Assembly: GCA_910583885.1 (NCBI GenBank)
Contig: CAJUAC010000016.1
Location: 1 to 45,032, forward strand
DNA: 45,032 nt
Direction of reading: 5' to 3'
From: an uncultured Oscillospiraceae bacterium
GTDB taxonomy: Bacteria > Bacillota > Clostridia > Oscillospirales > Oscillospiraceae
The position numbers and the translations under genes were made by a program. Shown here piece by piece: positions 39,816 to 45,032 of this stretch. The notes beneath the pieces are model-generated. The model was not told the DNA's origin. It did not search any database and saw only the letters and a program-made list of their open reading frames with translations. Position 1 is the stretch's first letter; each line of letters opens with the position of its first letter.

Positions 39816-42800
39816 ATGAACGCTCAAGAAATCAAGAACATCCTGATCGCCTATCTGAAGGCAACCAACCGTGAGATCCGGATCTACCAGGAAAAAAGCA
39901 TCGGGGACGCGGTGTGCGACCTGATGACGGTGACAAACTGCCTGACGGGCTATGAGATCAAAAGCGACTTGGATAATTACCAGCGGCTGAATCATCAAAT
40001 CACTGCCTATGACCGTTTTTTTGAGAAATGCTATATCGTCGTAGGCGGCCGCCACCTCAAATCAGCAGACCAGAAGGTACCTGGCCACTGGGGAATCATC
40101 ACAATCCAGAGTGACCATGTCACCGTCAACCGCCCCGCCCGTGCCGGGAACCCGTCCGGCGACAGCCAGCTGAGGGTCCTCTGGAAGCTGGAGCTATCCA
40201 ACCTGCTGACAAAAGCCGGACTCCCCCTGTATACTTACAAAAGCAAGCAGTACATCATAGGCCAGATCGTGGAGAAACTGGATCAGGCGGAAATCAGGAA
40301 GCATGTGGCCTATGAACTGATGCACAGGGACTATGCGCTGTTCGACGCAAAAGACTACTCGCTCCATTTCGGTGGAGCGGAGGAAACGGAGGATGGTTCC
40401 CCCGCAGTAAGCGGCCTGCCGGCGGCGGAGATTGTGGACACCCTGTCTGAACAGGATTTCGGAGAGATGACCCTGGACCGATGGATCGCGCTGTATGCCC
40501 AGGCAAAGGAGCTGCAAAAAAGCAAGGAGGACCTTAGCCGTGTGCGGACGGCTCCGAGGGCGCCCCACGACATCCCTTATACCGATATTGAGGTCTCATT
40601 GGGCGTGCCTTGGGTCAGTGAAGAGATCATCAGCGATTTCACCTACTTTCTTTGCACAGGAAACGAGACGTTTGCCGCAAAGGGGAATATGCCGCAAAAG
40701 CATGTCAGCTACGAGCCGCTGACCGGATACTGGTATGTGAAAAACAAGCAGCGTGGATACGGGGACAGGACGCGGCTTGAGAGAACCTATGGCCTGCCAA
40801 ATTACAACGCGCTGTATATTCTGGAGGCTGCGCTGAATCTCCGGGAGATCCGGCGGGAGACGAAGGAGGAGACCCTGGCGGCGCAGGAAAAGCAGGAGGC
40901 CATTGAGAAGCTGTTCAAGGAATGGGTATGGCAGGACGAGGACCGCCGCTGGGAGATCGAGGAGGCATACAACAAGATCTTTCAGGACTGCCGGGCCAAA
41001 GAATACAGCGGCCGTGAATTGAAATTCCCGGAAATGAGCCCGGACATCACGCTGTTTGACTACCAAAAGGACGCCGTCATGCGGGTGATCTCGGAGAAAA
41101 ACACGCTCCTGGCCTTTGACGTGGGGGCGGGGAAAACCTACATCATGATCGCCGCCGCCATGAAAATGCGCCAGGAGGGGCGGTCACGGAAAAACCTGTT
41201 TGTAGTGCCCAACCATATCGTTGGCCAGTGGGAGCTGATTTTCAAACAGATGTATCCCGCAGCCAAGGTGCTGTCGGTGGACCCCGCCGCCTTTCGGCCC
41301 CAGCTCCGGCAGAAGGTGCTGGGACAGATTCAGCGCGGGGATTATGACGGCATCATCATGGCGTACAGCTGCTTTGAGATGATCCCGCTGTCAAAGGAAT
41401 ACCTGATGGAGCAGATGGAGCGGAAACTCCGGGAGTTGGACGCCTCGCTGCCGGGGAGTTGGAAGGAACGGTATTTTCTAGGGACCAGCGCGGCGGTGGA
41501 GCGGGAGAAGGCCTACCTCAAAAAGCAAATTTTCGGCCTGATTGGTACGCTGGAGGACTATACGGAAGCCATCACCTTTGACCAGCTGGAAATCAATACA
41601 CTCTTTGTGGACGAGGCCCACAACTTCAAGAACATCCCCCTTCGGAGCAATCTGAAGGGAATTTCCGGCGTCAATATCACCGGCTCCAAAAAGTGCCTGA
41701 AAACGCTCTATAAGGTGCGGTGCGTCCAGGAGCACAATCAGGGCCGGGGCGCGGTCTTTGCCACTGGCACGCCGCTGTGCAATTCGATCTCGGACGCCTA
41801 CGCCATGCAGATGTACCTGCAATATGACAAGATGAAGGAAACACACCTGGACCGCTTTGACAACTGGGTGAAATCCTTTGCCAAGCCAGAGCGGATATGT
41901 GAAATCGACGTGGACACCTCAAAATACCGTTTTGTCCTGCGGTTTGCGCATTTTTTTAATCTGCCGGAACTGTCCAGGCTGTTTTCCCAGATTGCCGCCT
42001 TTCATGCGGTGGACGACAAGAAAGGGATTCCGCGGCTGGAGCGCTACAGCGATGTGATCCTGTCCCGCAATGCAGCGCTGCAGGGCTACATGGACCAGTT
42101 GTGCCAGCGCTCGGAAAAAATACGTGCACAGCAGGTGGACAAGGCCGCAGACAATATGCTTAAAGTGAGTACCGACGGCAGAAAGGCAGCGCTGGACCTG
42201 CGGCTGGTGAAGCAGGAGCAGCCCAATGGGGAGAGCTCCAAGGTCTGGCGCTGCGTTCAGCAGGTCATGGAGATTTACAAGGAGCACACTGGATGCAGCC
42301 AGATCATTTTTTGCGACTACTCCACGCCAAAGACAGAGAAGTTCAATATATACGACGAACTGAGACAGGAATTGATGAAGCAGGGGATCCCATCCAAAGA
42401 AATCGCCTTTATTCACAGCTGCCGCTCCGAGGCAGAAAAGGTGCAGCTTTTTGAAGAGGTAAACTGCGGCGTGGTACGTGTCCTGCTGGGTTCCACCTTC
42501 AAACTGGGCACCGGCGCCAACGTGCAGACCCGGCTCAAGGCTATCCATCACCTGGACGTACCCTGGCGGCCCTCCGACATGGTACAGCGGGAGGGCCGCA
42601 TCCTCAGGAGAGGAAACTGGTACCAGGAAATCAAAATTTTCCGTTATATTGTAGAGGGAAGTTTCGATTCCTACTCCTGGCAGCTGCTGGAGACCAAGCA
42701 GCGGTTTATCTCCCAGTTTTTGAGCGGCTCGGAATACCAGCGTTCCGCCTCCGACCTGGAGGAAAATGTATTGACCTACGCGCAGGTCAAGGCCCTGGCC

Positions 42801-43397
42801 ATCTCCCAGCCGCTGATGAAAGTGCTGGCCGAGAAAGAAAATGAGCTGCGCCGCTTGCGGATGCTCTCCGATAACCACGTCCGCACACAAGAAGCGCAGC
42901 GGCAAACCATCGTCGAACAGGAGAAATATCTGACCCATCTCAACGCGAGGCTTGCGGCTACCGAACGGAATGCCAGCTATGTGGGCGGCATTTCTGAGGA
43001 CGGCTTTCAGGCCGCTTACAGAAATGTGAAAACGATGCTGACTGAAGATGTGATTTTGGGCAGGACAGCTTCTCCCACGGAACTGTCGGTCTTGGGGTTC
43101 GGAATTGTACTCCCGGGAGCCGGGCAGCAGAACGCCCAAAAGTCCTATATTGTCCTGTCTCGCAATGGGGTGGACTATCCGATCGAAATGGGACCGTCCT
43201 CTGTCGGGAACGCACGCCGTGTGGTGAACTTTTTGAAGAGGTTTCACGAACTTCCCAAGCGCATCGGAGAACAGCGGGACGAATGCCTGAGGGAAATCGA
43301 GCGTCTAAAGGAACTGAGCCGGGAAACAAACCCCTATTTGGATAATATGAGGTCTTTGGAGGAAGAGATCATACAAATACGCACCAAAATCGTCTGA
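39816..43397 (+). CDS. sce7726-type nuclease fused to an SF2/SNF2 helicase
   Basis: An 1193-residue protein. The first 120 residues look like the sce7726/PD-(D/E)XK nuclease domain: GDAVCDLMTVTN (acidic ligand), GYEIKSDLDNYQRL (E-x-K), YIVVGGRHL. After a linker, a superfamily 2 helicase: Q-motif FDYQKDAVMRV, Walker A DVGAGKT (about 434), DEAH in VDEAHNF (597), motif III FATGTPLCNS (650), and motifs V-VI FKLGTGANVQTRL...VQREGRILRRG (about 895-930). The FATGTP..Y.MQ.YLQYD run is close to the giant helicases of conjugative elements. A coiled region follows (about 1000-1190). GGGAGG precedes the ATG. A DNA-translocating nuclease is the most likely activity. Confidence 0.85.
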   Translation: MNAQEIKNILIAYLKATNREIRIYQEKSIGDAVCDLMTVTNCLTGYEIKSDLDNYQRLNHQITAYDRFFEKCYIVVGGRHLKSADQKVPGHWGIITIQSDHVTVNRPARAGNPSGDSQLRVLWKLELSNLLTKAGLPLYTYKSKQYIIGQIVEKLDQAEIRKHVAYELMHRDYALFDAKDYSLHFGGAEETEDGSPAVSGLPAAEIVDTLSEQDFGEMTLDRWIALYAQAKELQKSKEDLSRVRTAPRAPHDIPYTDIEVSLGVPWVSEEIISDFTYFLCTGNETFAAKGNMPQKHVSYEPLTGYWYVKNKQRGYGDRTRLERTYGLPNYNALYILEAALNLREIRRETKEETLAAQEKQEAIEKLFKEWVWQDEDRRWEIEEAYNKIFQDCRAKEYSGRELKFPEMSPDITLFDYQKDAVMRVISEKNTLLAFDVGAGKTYIMIAAAMKMRQEGRSRKNLFVVPNHIVGQWELIFKQMYPAAKVLSVDPAAFRPQLRQKVLGQIQRGDYDGIIMAYSCFEMIPLSKEYLMEQMERKLRELDASLPGSWKERYFLGTSAAVEREKAYLKKQIFGLIGTLEDYTEAITFDQLEINTLFVDEAHNFKNIPLRSNLKGISGVNITGSKKCLKTLYKVRCVQEHNQGRGAVFATGTPLCNSISDAYAMQMYLQYDKMKETHLDRFDNWVKSFAKPERICEIDVDTSKYRFVLRFAHFFNLPELSRLFSQIAAFHAVDDKKGIPRLERYSDVILSRNAALQGYMDQLCQRSEKIRAQQVDKAADNMLKVSTDGRKAALDLRLVKQEQPNGESSKVWRCVQQVMEIYKEHTGCSQIIFCDYSTPKTEKFNIYDELRQELMKQGIPSKEIAFIHSCRSEAEKVQLFEEVNCGVVRVLLGSTFKLGTGANVQTRLKAIHHLDVPWRPSDMVQREGRILRRGNWYQEIKIFRYIVEGSFDSYSWQLLETKQRFISQFLSGSEYQRSASDLEENVLTYAQVKALAISQPLMKVLAEKENELRRLRMLSDNHVRTQEAQRQTIVEQEKYLTHLNARLAATERNASYVGGISEDGFQAAYRNVKTMLTEDVILGRTASPTELSVLGFGIVLPGAGQQNAQKSYIVLSRNGVDYPIEMGPSSVGNARRVVNFLKRFHELPKRIGEQRDECLREIERLKELSRETNPYLDNMRSLEEEIIQIRTKIV

Positions 43398-43618
43398 TCT
43401 AGAGCAATTCTCCAAAATAGCAACTCCCAATTCGCTTTTGTGTTCCCAGTGCCTAAAATTTTATTTTTCAGTGTATAACCATTCAATTCCCAGAATCATA
43501 AAAATACGTTTTCTCTATGGTAGGTATGTTGCTCGGGGCCACTCCTGTTGTTCTGCGGAGAAAGAAAACCTCCTCTCATAAACCGAGACATTTTTTCATC
43601 ATTTCCAAGTGGGTAAAA
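43398..43618. other. AT-rich spacer at the end of the island
   Basis: About 220 bases with no gene. It separates the helicase gene from the Tn916-type sigma ORF read the other way. No clean terminator was found for either. Confidence 0.5.
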
Positions 43619-44029
43619 TTAAAAAGTTTTTTTCATTCGCTCAAGCCCACGCTTGATGGACTGCCGGACGGACTCCTCATGTACGCCTTCGGCCTCGGCA
43701 ATTTCCTTGATGCTCTTTCCGAGAATGATGTGGGCATCGATCCTCCGGCCCTGGATTTCCGGCAGAGAATTGAGGGCGTTCCACAGACGGCAGAACAGCT
43801 CCATCCGCTCCAAAAGCTCTTGGGGCGTGGGCTCATGCAGGCAGGCGGAATATTCAATCCCGTCCTCACAATCCAGAGAATACTGCGCCTTGTGCCGGGA
43901 AAGCCGCCGCTGGTAAGCCATTTCGTGACGGGCATCGGCCAGAAATACCTCGGCCACCTCGTCAGAAACCTCGATAAACTGATCCTGCGTATACCAATAA
44001 TAAAAATCTTTCAGATTGATTGTAGTCAT
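43619..44029 (-). CDS. Sigma-70-like ORF of Tn916-type elements
   Basis: A 136-residue protein with the family opening MTTINLKDFYYWYTQDQFIE, then SACLHEPTPQELLERMELFC, and a C-terminal region 4-like helix-turn-helix (KSIKEIAEAEGVHEESVRQS). It is the sigma-like ORF (orf7 type) found in Tn916/Tn1549-family conjugative elements, which it probably helps to express. GGAGG lies seven bases before the ATG at 44029. The open frame continues upstream to about 44200 with no start signal. No other part of such an element (integrase, relaxase) is visible here. Confidence 0.82.
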   Translation of the reverse strand: MTTINLKDFYYWYTQDQFIEVSDEVAEVFLADARHEMAYQRRLSRHKAQYSLDCEDGIEYSACLHEPTPQELLERMELFCRLWNALNSLPEIQGRRIDAHIILGKSIKEIAEAEGVHEESVRQSIKRGLERMKKTF

Positions 44030-44251
44030 AATTAAACCTCCGTTTCGGTGTTGGGTGAATAAGTGACCGAAACGGGGGCGGCGGGGAACGGCACCCCGGG
44101 GAGCTACACCGCACCTCGGGACACTTTGTCTCGAAGTGCGGATAACAAAAAACGCCCGCATGACAAAGAGCCTTGCAGACGCACGAAGTAATATATTCAT
44201 TTATGTACTGTCTATTTTCACATCCATAGCCGGACTGCTCCGGGGGAGGGG

Positions 44252-44308
44252 CTACGCTTTTTTTAGCTGGTGGAGATCGTGGGAATTATAAAGTATAAAA
44301 ATGGACAC
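44252..44308 (-). CDS. Possible 18-residue leader peptide
   Basis: A GTG start at 44308 with AAGGAGG seven bases upstream encodes MSIFILYNSHDLHQLKKA and then stops. The strong ribosome site on such a short frame, ahead of a GC-rich stem region, is how attenuation leader peptides look. There is no resistance gene between it and the sigma ORF, so it may be a leftover leader whose gene was lost. Could be chance. Confidence 0.3.
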   Translation of the reverse strand: MSIFILYNSHDLHQLKKA

Positions 44309-44392
44309 AGCGATACCTCCTTGGCACCGCCGTGTCCTTAAAAAAGGGCGACTTTAATACACCCTCCGTATTTCTATTTTTGAAAGAGAAAA

Positions 44393-44426
44393 CGGCGGCT
44401 TGAAATTTGTTATTTCAAAACCGCCG
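44393..44426 (-). terminator. Terminator downstream of the M23 gene
   Basis: Arms 44393-44406 and 44412-44426 pair with one small mismatch; on the minus strand the stem is followed by TTTTCTCTTTC, a classic intrinsic terminator. Confidence 0.65.
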
Positions 44427-44463
44427 CAAGGCTACTGTATTTTGTTTTGGCGCGTGGAAACTC

Positions 44464-44505
44464 AGCCGCCGCAACAACGGTTTTTTTTATTTCCGTTGGG
44501 CGGCT
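44464..44505 (-). terminator. Hairpin just after the M23 stop
   Basis: AGCCGCC (44464-44470) pairs with GGCGGCT (44499-44505), with an inner AACGG/CCGTT pair, around a loop rich in T on the plus strand. It lies about 25 bases past the M23 stop and probably works with the next hairpin. Confidence 0.45.
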
Positions 44506-44528
44506 AATACAGTTAGTTTTAGTACACT

Positions 44529-45032
44529 TTATTCTTGAAATCTTATCCGTTCTTGATTAGTCGGAATCCCATTCTCGACAGTTTTCCATTCTCCATTTTC
44601 ATATACTTCATACTTTTCAAAAGCACAAAGCAACCCATTAGCCACAGTTATATCCCAGCTATCCATAAGCTGAAAATGTAAATGCGGAGCAAAGGAATTT
44701 CCAGAATGTCCTACTTGCCCGATAAAATCTCCTGCTTTCACTTTTTGACCTACTGATACTTGAAGTGATCCGGTTTGAAGATGGCAAAGGACAGCAAATA
44801 TATTCTCCGAATATTCTATAACAATGTAATTTCCTGCAACTGATTGCACATCATCTGTTGTGGGATCGAAATAATGAGCATTTTTATAAGCATTTGATAA
44901 ATCATAAAATAAATTTGTTCGTGTGCGCTCTTCGCAACCGTCTTGAGCTACAACAACAGTGCCGTCACAAGGTGCATATATTACTTCCGCGGTCAAAGAT
45001 AGGAAAGTGACGAGTGACGGAAGAAGCTGGAC
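44529..45032 (-). CDS. M23-family peptidase, N-terminus beyond the window
   Basis: The open frame runs off the right edge (it continues through VQLLPSLVTFLSLTAEVIY), so the start is not in the window; at least 167 residues are present. The LytM domain has VAGNYIVIEY, AVLCHLQTGSLQVSVGQKV, GDFIGQVGHSGNS and the zinc motif APHLHFQLMD. These enzymes cut peptidoglycan cross-bridges, or form inactive binding modules. The bases are clearly more AT-rich than the rest of the window, a sign of recent transfer. The TTG at 44996 is unlikely to be the true start. Confidence 0.8.
   Translation of the reverse strand, partial: VQLLPSLVTFLSLTAEVIYAPCDGTVVVAQDGCEERTRTNLFYDLSNAYKNAHYFDPTTDDVQSVAGNYIVIEYSENIFAVLCHLQTGSLQVSVGQKVKAGDFIGQVGHSGNSFAPHLHFQLMDSWDITVANGLLCAFEKYEVYENGEWKTVENGIPTNQERIRFQE

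Larger units (their letters stand above)
44030..44528. other. Leader-like, hairpin-rich stretch between sigma ORF and M23 gene
   Basis: About 500 bases. It contains a possible 18-codon peptide (44252-44308, minus) and two hairpins behind the M23 gene (44393-44426, 44464-44505). The rest resembles the leader of element-borne genes, with GC-rich stems at 44060-44150. No further gene seen. Confidence 0.5.

Noticed and set aside
43517..44035. Plus-strand frame opposite the sigma-like ORF
   Set aside because: It is the shadow of the sigma-like gene; no ribosome site or domain.
44030..44200. Longer form of the sigma-like ORF
   Set aside because: Family members begin MTTINL and the GGAGG site points to 44029; the upstream part looks like untranslated leader.

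Overview
The window looks like chromosome from a GC-rich, spore-forming anaerobic Firmicute. The dipicolinate synthase pair dpaA/dpaB points to endospores. Shine-Dalgarno sites are strong AGGAGG types and genes sit in tight operons with ATGA/TAATG overlaps. Fragments typical of gut Clostridia mobile elements lie at both ends. A member of the Oscillospiraceae is my best guess, but this is inference; no rRNA is present to test it. I saw no tRNA, rRNA or CRISPR array.

Layout: (1) 1-1711: decayed material, a TnpV-type transposon remnant running into a frameshifted GldG-like ABC-transport auxiliary gene, then non-coding DNA holding a fragment that resembles part of a PolC-like gene 36 kb away. (2) 1712-17742, minus strand: a 16-gene peptide uptake and breakdown operon. 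Transcription order is RidA, PatB-like beta-lyase, M24 peptidase, dipeptide-binding lipoprotein, Ntn-asparaginase, two permeases, two ATPases, an unknown 178-aa protein, M24, M20, M24, a PNPOx-fold flavoprotein, a YheO-type regulator, and a PepP-like M24. It is headed by a near-consensus promoter with a 12-bp palindrome between -35 and -10. (3) 18167-19638, minus strand: dpaA-dpaB. (4) 19890-28472, plus strand: a seven-gene cell-surface cluster (secreted TIM-barrel glycosidase-like protein, VTC-domain protein, DUF4956 membrane protein, CotH kinase, large membrane-anchored glycosidase-like protein with a C-terminal CBM9/DOMON-like domain, HEAT-repeat membrane protein, processive-type GT2 glycosyltransferase). 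It looks like synthesis and processing of an extracellular polysaccharide. (5) 28503-31712: MarR regulator, iron alcohol dehydrogenase and aldehyde dehydrogenase, with a probable MarR operator. (6) 31809-33536, minus strand: adenine deaminase. (7) 34018-43397: an accessory island. A WYL regulator plus PD-(D/E)XK nuclease run one way. Four genes run the other way: a small unknown protein, a PPP phosphatase, a PolC-derived protein that has lost polymerase and part of its PHP active-site residues, and an sce7726-type nuclease fused to an SF2/SNF2 helicase. (8) 43398-45032: the edge of an integrative element, with a Tn916-type sigma-like ORF and an AT-rich, truncated M23 peptidase.

How the genes work together: region 2 reads as import of oligopeptides followed by removal of residues in bonds ordinary peptidases handle poorly (Xaa-Pro, isoaspartyl or Asn-linked), with PatB and RidA dealing with amino-acid breakdown and its reactive enamine/imine product. 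Region 4 joins a polymer synthase to surface hydrolases and a kinase-like protein. Region 7 is the best candidate for an undescribed system: a divergently controlled nuclease/helicase/dead-polymerase set with the layout of a defence locus. This is a hypothesis from gene content only.
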